The position numbers were made by a program, and so were the translations under genes. The notes beneath the pieces were generated by a model. The model did no database searches. It worked only from the letters and a program-made list of their open reading frames with translations, and had not been told where the DNA came from. From NCBI RefSeq assembly GCF_014982975.1, contig NZ_JADCKL010000002.1, positions 62,001-126,000 on the forward strand: a stretch of 64,000 nt of DNA. The letters run 5' to 3'. This document shows positions 36,261-45,912 of this stretch, piece by piece. The first letter of the stretch is position 1. Every line of letters starts with the position of its first letter. The DNA is from Claveliimonas monacensis (GTDB lineage Bacteria > Bacillota > Clostridia > Lachnospirales > Lachnospiraceae).

Positions 36261-36605
36261 TCAGAAGTATGTATTGTTGGCTTTCTTTGTCCGGACTGCA
36301 AACCACACAAGAGCCACCATGGCAAGCACGATCACTGCAAAAATCGGTATTGGTATAGCGACCGCATAGGTGTTGATAAACTCCATCACGCCGTAGGCAA
36401 CAAGGAGAATGCCCACCAGAAGAAGCTGGGTGGAAGTCATCTTAATGTAGGCCTCCACGTCTTTGCATTTCTTTGGATCTTCATCTTTGGGGAGCATGAT
36501 CCCCTTGGGGATCTGACGTTTTCTGATCATCAGCATGTACCCGTAAATACAGTAGATGCCTGCGCCTACCCCCACAATACCGAAAAAACTTCCCATACCG
36601 TTCAT
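36261..36605 (-). CDS. Small integral membrane protein of unknown function
   Basis: 114 residues. Three hydrophobic helices (about 6-26, 59-79, 84-105) flank a polar stretch with KDEDPKKCKDVEAYIKM. AAGGCGG lies 6 nt before the ATG. It starts 66 nt after thrC on the same strand and may be its last operon partner. No known domain was recognised. Confidence 0.65.
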   Translation of the reverse strand: MNGMGSFFGIVGVGAGIYCIYGYMLMIRKRQIPKGIMLPKDEDPKKCKDVEAYIKMTSTQLLLVGILLVAYGVMEFINTYAVAIPIPIFAVIVLAMVALVWFAVRTKKANNTYF

Positions 36606-36671
36606 ATCTGTCCGCCTTTCCCTTCTATTTCTGTCCGTCCTGGCCGCTGCAGGACGCCCCAGGATCCCGCC

Positions 36672-38165
36672 TTATCGCAGGCCAAGGATTTCCTCTACAG
36701 TCTCCTGCATCCTGTCTGCATCGCACTCGCGGCTGTGACGCACCTGGGCGTCCAGGATCTCCCGGATGGCCCCGGGCATCTCCACACCGGAGATCTGCTC
36801 CAGATCGGGAAGCAGTTCCAGCTCCTCTTTCTGGCCGTATTTCTTTTCATCGATTGCTGTGAGAACACTCTTCACAAATTTGTAGGGGCTTGCCGTGGAA
36901 GCCACCAGGCATTTTGTGGTGTCGCCGGTGTCTTTCTTGTACTGCTCGCACACGTGGGCCGCCACTGCTGTGTGGGTGTCCATGACATACCCTGCTTTTT
37001 CGTAAGTCTTTCTGATCATATCAGCCGTCTCCGCTTCTGTAGCGTATCCTGCCGCGAAATCAGAAAGCTGCTCCCTCATGGCATCGGTGATGGTGTATTT
37101 TCCTTCCGTCTGAAGCTGCCCCATGAGATCCGCATCCACTTCGCCGTCCCGGCCGCAGATCTGGTAGATCAGACGCTCCAGATTACTGGAGACAAGAATA
37201 TCCATGGAGGGAGATGTGGTCAGCATGAACTCCCGGTTCTTATCGTAGGTTCCAGTCCGGAAGAAGTCAAAGAGCACCTTGTTCTCATTGGAGGCACAGA
37301 TCAGTTTCCCTACAGGCAGCCCCATGTGCTTTGCGTAGCAGGCCGCCAGTATGTTGCCGAAATTGCCGGTGGGAACCGTGATATTGATCTTCTCTCCCTC
37401 CTGGATCTCCCCGTTCTCGAGAAGTTTGCCGTAGGCATACACATAGTACACGATCTGGGGTACCAGGCGTCCGATATTGATGGAATTTGCGGAGGAGAAC
37501 TGATAGCCCTCTGCCGCCAGCTTCTCTGCCAGCTCCCTGTTTCCAAAAAGCTCCTTCACCCCGCTCTGGGCGTTGTCAAAGTTGCCGTGAATAGCCACCA
37601 CGTCCACATTATTTCCCTTCTGGGTCACCATCTGCAGCTCCTGCACCCGGCTTACGCCTCCCTTGGGATAGAAGACGATGATCCGTGTGCCCTCCACATC
37701 TGCAAATCCGGCCATGGCCGCCTTTCCTGTGTCCCCGGAAGTGGCTGTAAGGATGACGATCTCCTTATCCACACCGTTTTTCTTTGCCGCCGTTGTCATG
37801 AGGTGGGGCAGAATGGACAGAGCCATATCCTTGAAAGCGATAGTCGCGCCGTGGAACAGCTCCAGGTAGTAGGTGTCGTCCACCCTGGAGATAGGGGCGA
37901 TGTCCTCTGTGTCAAACTTGCTGTCATAGGCCCTGGCAATACAGCTCCTAAGCTCTTCCTCCGTGTAATCCGTAAGGAATTCCTTCATCACCACATAGGC
38001 CGTCTCCTGATAGGTCATGCCTTTCAGTTCCCCCAGAGACACCGGCAGCGCCGGGATCTTTTCCGGGACAAAAAGGCCTCCGTCCCCGGCCAGTCCCTGC
38101 AGAACCGCCTGGGAGGCTGTTGCCCTGATCTTCGGGTTTCTCGTGCTCATGTACTGTAAATTCAT
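36672..38165 (-). CDS. thrC: Threonine synthase ThrC
   Basis: 497 residues, the long fungal/enterobacterial-type class. It starts NLQYMSTRNPKIRATASQAVLQGLAGDGGLF. The PLP lysine is in ELFHGATIAFKDMALS, and SGDTGKAAMAGFADV binds phosphate. It converts O-phosphohomoserine to threonine. The ATG at 38165 is preferred (AAGGTG 7 nt upstream). A GTG at 38174 overlaps that site. It lies 45 bp after an NhaC-type antiporter gene. Confidence 0.95.
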   Translation of the reverse strand: MNLQYMSTRNPKIRATASQAVLQGLAGDGGLFVPEKIPALPVSLGELKGMTYQETAYVVMKEFLTDYTEEELRSCIARAYDSKFDTEDIAPISRVDDTYYLELFHGATIAFKDMALSILPHLMTTAAKKNGVDKEIVILTATSGDTGKAAMAGFADVEGTRIIVFYPKGGVSRVQELQMVTQKGNNVDVVAIHGNFDNAQSGVKELFGNRELAEKLAAEGYQFSSANSINIGRLVPQIVYYVYAYGKLLENGEIQEGEKINITVPTGNFGNILAACYAKHMGLPVGKLICASNENKVLFDFFRTGTYDKNREFMLTTSPSMDILVSSNLERLIYQICGRDGEVDADLMGQLQTEGKYTITDAMREQLSDFAAGYATEAETADMIRKTYEKAGYVMDTHTAVAAHVCEQYKKDTGDTTKCLVASTASPYKFVKSVLTAIDEKKYGQKEELELLPDLEQISGVEMPGAIREILDAQVRHSRECDADRMQETVEEILGLR

Positions 38166-38210
38166 GTTCTTCACCTTTCTACCTCTTCCACTCTAAAGAA
38201 AAGGATTGCT

Positions 38211-39521
38211 TTATGCTTCTTTCCTGCTCCGGAGCAGGATAAACAGAACCGCGCTCACTGCCATCAGTATAGGATAGTAGAGATACGGGATGATATCGTA
38301 AGGCGTCAGCGCCGTCAGAGAGGCCGCCGAGAGAAGCTGCGCTCCGTAGGGGATCAGTCCCTGTCCGACGGAGGTAAATATATCCAGCAGGGAAGCAGAC
38401 CTTCTGGGAGAGACGCAGTACTCCTCACTGATTTCTTTGGCAATGGGACCTGCCATAACAATGGCCACCGTGTTGTTGGCCGTGCAGGCATCCACCAGAA
38501 GGGCCAGCCCGGCAATGCCAAGCTCTGCCCCCTTCTCCCCCTTTATCCTCTTGTGAATCCACTGAAGGATAAACTGAATACCGCCGTACTCTTTTACAAG
38601 AGAGACAATGCAGGCCACGATGATGGAGATGACCGTGATGTCATACATGCCCATGACACCGCTGATCTCCTGCCCATTGATGGTGGTATTGCCGCCAATG
38701 GCCAGGAAAATCTGATTCCAGGCAAGGCTTCCTGTGGCGATACCTACGATCAGTGACAGGATCGTGCCGCCGATCAGCACCACGAAAACATTAATGCCTA
38801 TGAGTGCCCCCACCAGAACCAGCACGTAGGGAACCACTCTCCAGATGTTGAAGGTAAGGTCCCCCATCTCTGCTGTGCCGCCGCCTCTTGTGATAAACAG
38901 GAAAACAATGATCGTAAGGATGGCCGCCGGGAGCACAATGAGAAAATTCTCCCGGAACTTGTCCTTCATCTCACACCCCTGGGTCTTCACTGCCGCGATG
39001 GTGGTGTCTGAGATCATGGACAGGTTATCTCCGAACATGGCGCCGCAGACTACCGCGCCAATGCAGACAGCCATGGCAAATCCCGTCTTCTCGCTGATCC
39101 CCACGGCGATAGGCGCCAGGGCCGCGATGGTCCCCATGGATGTACCCATGGACACGGAGATAAAACAGCCGATGACAAAAAGTCCTGCCACTGCCACACT
39201 GGGAGGCAGTATGGAGAGTCCCAGGTTAACCGTGCTCTCCACGCCCCCCGCCGCCGTTACGGCACCGGAAAATCCTCCTGCACACAGGAAGATCAGACTC
39301 ATGGTAATAATGTTGTCGTCTCCCACGCCTTTCGCGATAATGTGGATCTTCTCATCAAAGCTGACTGACCGGTTCTGCAGAAAAGCCACACACAGGGCAA
39401 TAAGAAATGCCACGATGGTAGGCATGGAATAAAAATCCCCCGTCACAATGCCCGAGCCAAGAAAGATTACAAGGAATACTACGATTGGCAAAAGGGCTGA
39501 CGCTCTTCCTTTCTTTTCCAT
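38211..39521 (-). CDS. NhaC-type Na+/H+ antiporter family protein
   Basis: 436 residues with about 11 membrane helices. GTSMGTIAALAPIAVGISEKTGF, GAMFGDNLSMISDTTIAAVKTQG and VDACTANNTVAIVMAGPIAKEIS are typical of the NhaC/Na+-H+ antiporter-like part of the ion-transporter superfamily. Related proteins exchange amino acids or dicarboxylates, so the substrate is not certain. It lies between leuD and thrC on the same strand. Confidence 0.85.
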   Translation of the reverse strand: MEKKGRASALLPIVVFLVIFLGSGIVTGDFYSMPTIVAFLIALCVAFLQNRSVSFDEKIHIIAKGVGDDNIITMSLIFLCAGGFSGAVTAAGGVESTVNLGLSILPPSVAVAGLFVIGCFISVSMGTSMGTIAALAPIAVGISEKTGFAMAVCIGAVVCGAMFGDNLSMISDTTIAAVKTQGCEMKDKFRENFLIVLPAAILTIIVFLFITRGGGTAEMGDLTFNIWRVVPYVLVLVGALIGINVFVVLIGGTILSLIVGIATGSLAWNQIFLAIGGNTTINGQEISGVMGMYDITVISIIVACIVSLVKEYGGIQFILQWIHKRIKGEKGAELGIAGLALLVDACTANNTVAIVMAGPIAKEISEEYCVSPRRSASLLDIFTSVGQGLIPYGAQLLSAASLTALTPYDIIPYLYYPILMAVSAVLFILLRSRKEA

Positions 39522-39544
39522 AACAATAATGATCCTTCTGTAAA

Positions 39545-40033
39545 TTATTTATTATTATTTGTATAGTTCACAAGGCCTCCTGCCGCGATGAGCTTCTGCA
39601 TGAATTCCGGGAAAGCCTGTCCCTGGAACTGGGTCCCTTTTGTCCGGTTGTAAATGGTACCGCTGTCAAAATCCACTTCCACCTCATCCCCTGCCTCGAT
39701 GTTTTTCGCAGCCTCGGGGCATTCGATGATGGGAAGGCCGATGTTGATGGCGTTGCGGTAGAAGATCCGGGCAAATGTCTCTGCGATGACACAGCTTACG
39801 CCCGCCGTCTTAAGGCACAGGGGCGCATGCTCCCTGGAGGATCCGCATCCGAAGTTCTTGTTTGCCACGATCAGATCGCCGGGCTGCACCTTCTTCACGA
39901 AATCCGGGTCAATGTCCGCCATGGCGTGGCTTGCCAACTCCTGGGGATCAAAGGAATTCAGATATCTTGCCGGGATGATTACATCCGTGTCCACGTTGTC
40001 TCCGTATTTAAAAACTCTTCCTTTTGCCTGCAT
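39545..40033 (-). CDS. leuD: 3-isopropylmalate dehydratase small subunit
   Basis: 162 residues. The short LeuD type begins [22 protein letters not shown], with [42 protein letters not shown] forming the swivel domain. It pairs with LeuC. The TAA of leuC and the ATG of leuD share one base (TAATG). The LeuC/LeuD family also includes homoaconitase-like and dimethylmalate hydratase enzymes. leuA and leuB are not nearby, so the leucine role is the most likely but not proven. Confidence 0.9.
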   Translation of the reverse strand: MQAKGRVFKYGDNVDTDVIIPARYLNSFDPQELASHAMADIDPDFVKKVQPGDLIVANKNFGCGSSREHAPLCLKTAGVSCVIAETFARIFYRNAINIGLPIIECPEAAKNIEAGDEVEVDFDSGTIYNRTKGTQFQGQAFPEFMQKLIAAGGLVNYTNNNK

Positions 40034-41307
40034 TACATTTCACCTGCTTTCTCTGGATTGGCAATGTAGCCCGCGATAGCGCTGGCCGCCGCAGTCTCCG
40101 GGGATGCCAGATAGATGAGGGAGTCCACATGTCCCATCCTTCCCACAAAGTTGCGGTTCGTTGTGGAGACGCATTTCTCTCCTGCTGCCAGGACACCCAT
40201 GTGGCCGCCCATGCAGGGGCCGCAGCTCGGTGTGTTGAAGGAGCAGCCTGCGTCGATGAAAATGTCCACCAGCCCTTCTTTGATACACTCTTTATAGATC
40301 TTCTGTGTACCCGGGATTACCATGACGCGCACGTCCGGGTGAACCTTGTGTCCTTTCAAGATGGCGGCTGCCCTTCGCATATCCTCCATCCGTCCGTTTG
40401 TACAGGAACCGATGACCACCTGGTCGATCTTGATGGGCTCCATGGCCTCGATCTCATCGATGGTCTTTGCATTGCCCGGAAGATGCGGGAATGCCACTGT
40501 AGGACGGACGCTGGACAGGTCGATCTCCACCACTTCATCATAGACGGCATCCTCGTCCGCTGTGTAGATTTTGTACTCTTTATCAGAATGTTCTTTTATG
40601 TACGCTTCCGCCAGGGCATCCACCGGGAAAATACCGTTCTTGGCACCTGCCTCGATGGCCATGTTGGCCATGGTGAAACGGTCATCCATGGAGAGGTTTG
40701 CAATGCCGTCCCCTGTAAATTCCATGGATTTGTAGAGGGCTCCGTCCACGCCGATCTTTCCGATGATGTGGATGATGATGTCTTTTCCGCTGACGTACCT
40801 GGACGGTTTTCCTGTCAGCACGAATTTGATGGCGCCGGGCACCTTGAACCAGATCTGCCCTGTGGCCATGCCTGTCGCAATATCTGTTGTACCCATTCCA
40901 GTGGAAAATGCGCCCAGAGCTCCGTATGTGCAGGTGTGGGAGTCCGCGCCGATGATACACTCGCCTGCCACCACGATGCCTTTCTCCGGCAGGATGGCAT
41001 GCTCAATGCCCATCTGGCCCACTTCATAATAATGTGTCAGCTCCTGCTCCTTTGCAAACTCCCGCAGGGACTTTGCATTCTCTGCGGATTTGATATCTTT
41101 ATTGGGTGTGAAATGGTCCGGAACGAGAACCACTTTCTCCTTGTCATATACCTTATCCGCCATCTGCCGGAACACCGGGATCGCCATTGGCCCTGTGATA
41201 TCATTTGCCATGACTACATCCAGGTCTGCCATAATGAGCTGGCCTGCTTCCACATGATCCAGCCCGGCATGGGCGGCAAGTATTTTCTGTGTCATTGTCA
41301 TACCCAT
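40033..41307 (-). CDS. leuC: 3-isopropylmalate dehydratase large subunit
   Basis: 424 residues, the archaeal-type short form. It carries [14 protein letters not shown] at the N-terminus, [23 protein letters not shown], and the [4Fe-4S] cysteines in [14 protein letters not shown] and in [19 protein letters not shown]. With LeuD it isomerises 2- to 3-isopropylmalate. The ATG at 41307 has AAGGAGG 9 nt upstream. The frame continues to 41373 but without a start signal. Confidence 0.93.
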   Translation of the reverse strand: MGMTMTQKILAAHAGLDHVEAGQLIMADLDVVMANDITGPMAIPVFRQMADKVYDKEKVVLVPDHFTPNKDIKSAENAKSLREFAKEQELTHYYEVGQMGIEHAILPEKGIVVAGECIIGADSHTCTYGALGAFSTGMGTTDIATGMATGQIWFKVPGAIKFVLTGKPSRYVSGKDIIIHIIGKIGVDGALYKSMEFTGDGIANLSMDDRFTMANMAIEAGAKNGIFPVDALAEAYIKEHSDKEYKIYTADEDAVYDEVVEIDLSSVRPTVAFPHLPGNAKTIDEIEAMEPIKIDQVVIGSCTNGRMEDMRRAAAILKGHKVHPDVRVMVIPGTQKIYKECIKEGLVDIFIDAGCSFNTPSCGPCMGGHMGVLAAGEKCVSTTNRNFVGRMGHVDSLIYLASPETAAASAIAGYIANPEKAGEM

Positions 41308-41376
41308 GATCGTATGCCTCCTTCTCTTCTTCGTATTAAAGTCCATTTTATCATGATAAAGTGCCAAGCGCAATAA

Positions 41377-42768
41377 TCAATCCTTCAAGGGCAGCTCCAC
41401 CCGGGCGGCAAATCCTCCCTTTGCGCTGTGCCCGATGTCCATCCTGCCGCCGTGGACCTGGGCGATCTGCCGGACAATGAGAAGCCCCAGGCCATGGCGC
41501 TGGCCGATGACATTTTCATCGCACATCATATAGTGGGGCGCGTTGTTCAGCTCTTCCAGCTTCTCCTCCGTGACGCCTGCCCCGTCGTCCTCTATGGTGA
41601 CTGAGCAGGTCTTCTCCTGCTGCTCCACAGTCACGTAGATGGTGCATCCTTCCGGATTGTGATTCATGCTGTTCTGGATCAGATTGCCTGCCGCCCGGGA
41701 AAGAAGGGCAGCATCGGCGTACACAAAGCAGGCCGGCACGTCCTCCCTGGTCAGCCATTCCATAGGATATTTCCCCTCCGCGTCCATGTTGAGAAAATCC
41801 ACCACCGTCTTTCGCATGAGCGATACCAGGCTGACGCTCTCCCTGTCCACAGGCTGCATATTGTACTCCAGCTTGGAGGCCAGGTTCAGATCGTTGATGA
41901 GGTTTTTCATCCTCTGGCTTTGGCTGCAGATCACCTGCGCCTTCTTTCTCTCTTCCCCGGACAGATGAGGGCTGTCCGCAAGCTGGGCCGCGTAGCCCAT
42001 GACCATGGAAAGGGGGGTGCGGATATCGTGGGACACTCCGGCGATCCAGTTGGCCCGTGCCGTCTCTTTTTTCCGCAGATCCCGGTTCTTTGCCTGCAGG
42101 ATCTCGGAGGTTTTGTTCACACTCTGGGCAATCTCGGAGAGAAGGCCTTTTTTTCTGATGTAGGCCGTCCGCCCCTTTGAAAGCTTTTCAATGCCGTCCA
42201 CAATGGGTCCCACGGATTTCAGAAGTTTCATGTCCGTCACCAGATAAATAAGAATGACCACCCCGATATCTGCCAGGATAATGGCCACTGCAAGAGGAGG
42301 GAGGATCTCGATAAGCCCTCTGTCCCAGGACGGATACATGTGTTTCCAGAAGGATTCCTTCGGATAGCCCGCCACCACCACATCCCCGCCCCGGCTGGCC
42401 GGGAAGGTGGGATAGTCCTGCACATATCCTCTTGTGAGGGAGGCAATGTCCGAGGCACTGTAGGAGAGGGGGATCTCAGCCGGCAGATCTTCCGTGTGCC
42501 AGACCACCTGTCCAGTACCGCTCTGAATGAGCATGGCCCATGCCCCGGCCTTTTTAATGCTCTCCTGCACCTGAGGCGCGAGGGCATAGCCTCCCTCCGT
42601 CTCGGAGAGCCCTGCAGCCACCTCCTCCGCCATGGTATAGGGAGAACCGTTACCGGCATATTTCACGGTAAAAGAAAAAAGGATAATCAAATCCAGCACC
42701 GGCAGGAGCAGGCAAACGAGGAACATGCCCACCACCAGCCGGCGCAGGAGCTTCAGTGCGTTTTTCAT
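41377..42768 (-). CDS. Sensor histidine kinase, antimicrobial-peptide-response type
   Basis: 463 residues. TM1 (~10-33) and TM2 (~155-178) enclose a ~120-residue extracytoplasmic domain. A HAMP-like linker leads to the His-box with His247 (WIAGVSHDIRTPLSMVMGYA). The HATPase domain has NLIQNSMNHNPEGC, DDGAGV and RHGLGLLIVRQIAQVHGG. It starts 1 nt before the end of its regulator gene. The divergent partner is a lantibiotic-immunity-type ABC transporter, which suggests sensing of a cationic peptide or cell-envelope antibiotic, like CprK of C. difficile (inference). Confidence 0.9.
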   Translation of the reverse strand: MKNALKLLRRLVVGMFLVCLLLPVLDLIILFSFTVKYAGNGSPYTMAEEVAAGLSETEGGYALAPQVQESIKKAGAWAMLIQSGTGQVVWHTEDLPAEIPLSYSASDIASLTRGYVQDYPTFPASRGGDVVVAGYPKESFWKHMYPSWDRGLIEILPPLAVAIILADIGVVILIYLVTDMKLLKSVGPIVDGIEKLSKGRTAYIRKKGLLSEIAQSVNKTSEILQAKNRDLRKKETARANWIAGVSHDIRTPLSMVMGYAAQLADSPHLSGEERKKAQVICSQSQRMKNLINDLNLASKLEYNMQPVDRESVSLVSLMRKTVVDFLNMDAEGKYPMEWLTREDVPACFVYADAALLSRAAGNLIQNSMNHNPEGCTIYVTVEQQEKTCSVTIEDDGAGVTEEKLEELNNAPHYMMCDENVIGQRHGLGLLIVRQIAQVHGGRMDIGHSAKGGFAARVELPLKD

Positions 42769-43473
42769 CTATTTCCCCTCCACCATCAGTTTGTATCCCA
42801 GGCCCTTCACCGTGACGAGGGAAGCCGGGTGGGAGGGGTCTTTTTCAATCTTTTCCCGGATCCTTCGGATGTGGGCCATCAGCGAATTCTCATAGCCGTA
42901 GGGGTTGTCTCCCCAGGCCGCCTCGCAGAGGGCGTCGATGGTGACGATCCGCCCGGCATTTCTGTAGAGGGCTGACAAAAGCTCAAACTCCTTGGCTGTA
43001 AGGGAGATGTGTTCCCCCTCCTTCACTACCTCGGCCCGTCCAAAGTCGATCTGGCTACCGGCAAGACGGACAAGGGGATCTTCATTTTTGTAGCTTCTCT
43101 TTAAGATCACGCCCACCCGCAGGATCAGCTCCTTTGGCAGGAAGGGTTTTACCATGTAGTCGTCGGCTCCAAGGCCCAGTCCTTTAAATTTATCTTCATC
43201 CTCACCCCGGGCCGTGAGAAAGAGCACCGGGTAGTCTCCCATTTTCTTCAGCTTCTCAAACAGGACAAAGCCGTCCCCGTCGGGCAGCATCACATCCAGG
43301 ATAGCCAGCTCCGGCCGGAAGGCGGCCGCCTCCTCCAGAGCTTCTTTTACAGTCCCGGCTGTCCGGATCTGCCGGTGGCCTTCCTCTTTTAATATAGAAC
43401 AAACCATGTCAAGGAGCCCCTGCTCATCGTCCACCAGGAGGATCCTTTTCTCTTTCAGATATTCCACGTCCAT
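42769..43473 (-). CDS. OmpR/PhoB-family response regulator
   Basis: 234 residues. The receiver domain has acidic residues in ILLVDDEQ, phospho-acceptor Asp60 (ELAILDVMLPDGDGF) and Lys in YMVKPF. The C-terminal winged helix contains ISLTAKEFELLSALYRNAGRIVT and ENSLMAHIRRIREKIE. The ATG at 43473 follows GGGAG by 9 nt. It is adjacent to its kinase and divergent from the ABC operon, whose promoter carries three phased TGTAAGG repeats that it may bind. Confidence 0.92.
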   Translation of the reverse strand: MDVEYLKEKRILLVDDEQGLLDMVCSILKEEGHRQIRTAGTVKEALEEAAAFRPELAILDVMLPDGDGFVLFEKLKKMGDYPVLFLTARGEDEDKFKGLGLGADDYMVKPFLPKELILRVGVILKRSYKNEDPLVRLAGSQIDFGRAEVVKEGEHISLTAKEFELLSALYRNAGRIVTIDALCEAAWGDNPYGYENSLMAHIRRIREKIEKDPSHPASLVTVKGLGYKLMVEGK

Positions 43474-43550
43474 TGTCTTCTGCTCCCTTTCCTGTGTTCT
43501 GCTGAAAGTATAGCACATTTTTCACCATTTCTCTCCCGCCGCTTTTCATT

Positions 43551-43605
43551 TGTAAGGTAAATGTAAGGCAGGGGAAATGTGCCTGTAAGGATGGCCCGGT
43601 ACAAT
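43551..43605 (+). promoter_or_regulatory. Control region of the ABC operon: three phased TGTAAGG repeats and -10 box
   Basis: TGTAAGG occurs at 43551-43557, 43562-43568 and 43584-43590, i.e. 11 and 22 bp apart, always on the same face of the helix. TACAAT at 43600-43605 is a likely -10 box, while the -35 region is poor. This is the layout of an OmpR-family-activated promoter, likely under the divergent regulator (42769-43473). Confidence 0.65.
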
Positions 43606-43637
43606 AAAACCAGCAAGAGAAAAAGGAGGCTCACAAC

Positions 43638-44393
43638 ATGAAAAACATCATTGAAACCCACGATCTGACAAAGACATACGGAGATTTCACAGCCGTCTAC
43701 CGACTGAACCTTCATATAAGAAGAGGCACCGTATACGGCTTTCTGGGCCCCAACGGCGCCGGAAAGTCCACCACCATGAAAATGTTCCTGGGACTTACCC
43801 GCCCCACGGTGGGGGATTTTACCATAGACGGAAAGAAGTACCCCGGGGACCGGATGGAGATCCTTCGGCGGACCGGCTCTCTTATCGAGGAGCCCGCCTT
43901 CTACGGAAACTTGTCCGGGCGGGAAAACCTGGACATCATCCGCCGCATCCTGGGGCTTAAAAGCTCCGCCGTAGACGACGCCCTGGAGCTTACAGGCCTT
44001 TCCCAGTTCGGAGACCGGCCCGCAAAAAAATATTCCCTTGGCATGAAGCAGCGGCTGGGCCTTGCGGGAGCTCTCATCGGGCGGCCGCCTCTTCTCATCC
44101 TGGATGAGCCCACCAACGGACTGGACCCGGTTGGCATCCACGAGATCCGCTCTCTCATCCGGTCCCTGCCAGAGAAGCTGGGCTGCACCGTCCTTGTATC
44201 CTCCCACCTGCTGCCGGAGATCGAACTGATGGCAGACGACGTGGGGATCTTAAACCGGGGGCGGCTCCTCTTTGAGGGCAGCATGGAAAACCTGCGGGAG
44301 ACGGCAGCCATGAAGGGGCTGCCCTCCGACAACCTGGAGGAGACCTTCCTGGCGCTGGTGGATGAGGACAACAGGAAACGGAGGCCTATGTGA
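43638..44393 (+). CDS. ABC transporter ATP-binding protein, lantibiotic-immunity (BcrA/NisF) type
   Basis: 251 residues. Walker A GPNGAGKST is at 37-45, the signature is YSLGMKQRLGLA near 134, and Walker B is LLILDEPTNGLDP. The C-terminal segment VGILNRGRLLFEGSMENL is typical of bacitracin/lantibiotic self-protection ATPases. AAAGGAGG lies 9 nt before the ATG. It is first of three genes with two different permeases, the NisFEG/CprABC arrangement. Likely it removes antimicrobial peptides from the membrane. Confidence 0.9.
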   Translation: MKNIIETHDLTKTYGDFTAVYRLNLHIRRGTVYGFLGPNGAGKSTTMKMFLGLTRPTVGDFTIDGKKYPGDRMEILRRTGSLIEEPAFYGNLSGRENLDIIRRILGLKSSAVDDALELTGLSQFGDRPAKKYSLGMKQRLGLAGALIGRPPLLILDEPTNGLDPVGIHEIRSLIRSLPEKLGCTVLVSSHLLPEIELMADDVGILNRGRLLFEGSMENLRETAAMKGLPSDNLEETFLALVDEDNRKRRPM

Positions 44394-45112
44394 TGATGAT
44401 CGGTATCGAACTGAAAAAACTGAAATCCACAGGATTTTTTACATCCTTTTTCGCCGGCGGCATACTGGCCGCCCTGGTCCCTGTGGCAAACACCGCTTTC
44501 CGGACAGAGCTTTTTACTTCCATGGAAGGGTCTCCCCTTTCCATTCTCCTGGATGCCAATCTGCAGATGATGACCATGCTGTTTCTGATCCTTATCATCT
44601 GCGGCGCCTGTCTCATGTACCACAGCGAGTACGCGGATCACGCCATGCGCCGGATGCTGGCCCTGCCCCTGCACCCGGAATCCCTTTTCTTTGGCAAGGC
44701 GCTGATCCTTGCGGCAGGACTCCTCTTTCTTCTGGTTCTCTCCAGCCTCTCTCTTACTTTCTGCACCCTGCACTGGTTTGAGATGCCGGAAGACTTTTTC
44801 CCGGAGCTTGCAAGAAACATGGGGTTCCTTCTGCTCCTTACACTGCCCACCCTGCTGTTTATGCTTCTGGCAGCCTCGGCCTGCCAGAACATGTGGGTGA
44901 GCCTTGGCATCGGCGTCATCTTCATGTCCATGGGGACTGTCCTGCCGGAGGGGCCTTTCCTTCTTACACTGTTTCCCTTTATCACACCTTTTAAGACATT
45001 TTATGCGGCCGGAGGCGACGCGGGGCTCTACGCGGTCTCATCCTGCGCGGAACTTCTGCTTCTTTCGCTGGCCGCCTGCCTGTTCATCCGCACAAGGAGG
45101 TATACACTATGA
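44393..45112 (+). CDS. ABC transporter permease 1, lantibiotic-immunity type
   Basis: 239 residues with six hydrophobic helices. It starts MIGIELKKLKSTGFF and contains MYHSEYADHAMRRMLALPLHPESLFFGKALIL, the conserved coupling loop of NisE/G and SpaE/G-type permeases. The start is read at ATG 44393 (GGAGG 8 nt upstream). GTG 44390 and ATG 44396 are alternatives. It overlaps the ATPase stop, so translation is coupled. Confidence 0.86.
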   Translation: MMIGIELKKLKSTGFFTSFFAGGILAALVPVANTAFRTELFTSMEGSPLSILLDANLQMMTMLFLILIICGACLMYHSEYADHAMRRMLALPLHPESLFFGKALILAAGLLFLLVLSSLSLTFCTLHWFEMPEDFFPELARNMGFLLLLTLPTLLFMLLAASACQNMWVSLGIGVIFMSMGTVLPEGPFLLTLFPFITPFKTFYAAGGDAGLYAVSSCAELLLLSLAACLFIRTRRYTL

Positions 45113-45876
45113 ACCTGTTTTCACTGACACTGACAGAAATAAAGAAAACCCGGCACTCAAAGATCCTGGTCCTTCTTTTCATCCCTCTTGTGATCCTGTG
45201 GATCCCCAACATTGTCAACGCAGACATGAGCCTTTCCCCTGTCATGGAGGGCATCACACCGGAAAACAACTTTTTTATCCAGAGCTTCATGGGCTTTGCC
45301 TGGTTCATCTTTCCGGCCAGCATCATTGTGTGCACCGTCCTTCTCCAGCAGTCGGAGCGGACCAATAAAGGAATCTTAAAGATGCTGGCCCTACCGGTGC
45401 GCCCCGGTCTTCTTTGCCTGGCCAAGTTCCTGGTGCTCGTTCTCCTTTCTTTTATCCAGATAGCGGCCATGACCGGGCTTTACTTTCTCTGCGCCCGGAT
45501 CGCCTCCGCCTACGTGGACTATGATCTGATGGTGCAGGCAGAGCAGGTCCTCAAGCTGTCCGGAACCCTTTTCCTGTTCTCCCTGCCCATGATGGCGCTG
45601 TACTGGATGATGGCTGTATGTCTCACCACACCAGTCTTTTCCATCGGCCTGGGACTTGGCACCATGGTGCCTTCAGTGCTTATGATCAACGCAAAGATCT
45701 GGTTTCTGTACCCGCCCTGCTATCCCTTCTACGTAGTCATGACAAACTATTTAAAATTGTCCACAGATCCGGGCCGCAAGTTAGACCTCATCCCCTGGAT
45801 CCCTGCAGCCGCCGCCCTGTCCATCCTGTGCCTTCTCATCGCCTGCCTGGCATTCGGCCACGCAGAAAGAAAATAA
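45109..45876 (+). CDS. ABC transporter permease 2, lantibiotic-immunity type
   Basis: 255 residues with six membrane helices. LTEIKKTRHSKILVLLFIPLVIL, QSERTNKGILKMLALPVRPGLLCLAKFLV and PMMALYWMMAVCLTTP parallel permease 1, so the transporter is probably a heterodimer. It overlaps permease 1 by 4 bp. Followed 27 nt later by a small membrane-protein gene in the same direction. Confidence 0.86.
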   Translation: MNLFSLTLTEIKKTRHSKILVLLFIPLVILWIPNIVNADMSLSPVMEGITPENNFFIQSFMGFAWFIFPASIIVCTVLLQQSERTNKGILKMLALPVRPGLLCLAKFLVLVLLSFIQIAAMTGLYFLCARIASAYVDYDLMVQAEQVLKLSGTLFLFSLPMMALYWMMAVCLTTPVFSIGLGLGTMVPSVLMINAKIWFLYPPCYPFYVVMTNYLKLSTDPGRKLDLIPWIPAAAALSILCLLIACLAFGHAERK

Positions 45877-45912
45877 AAACCAAGGCAAAAAATAACAAAA
45901 GGAGTGATCGAT

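Noticed and set aside
36249-38159. Plus-strand open frame (636 codons) opposite thrC
   Set aside because: Shadow of thrC and the small membrane-protein gene. No recognisable domain.
44390-44392. GTG at 44390 as start of permease 1
   Set aside because: ATG 44393, three bases later, has better spacing to GGAGG (8 nt versus 5 nt).
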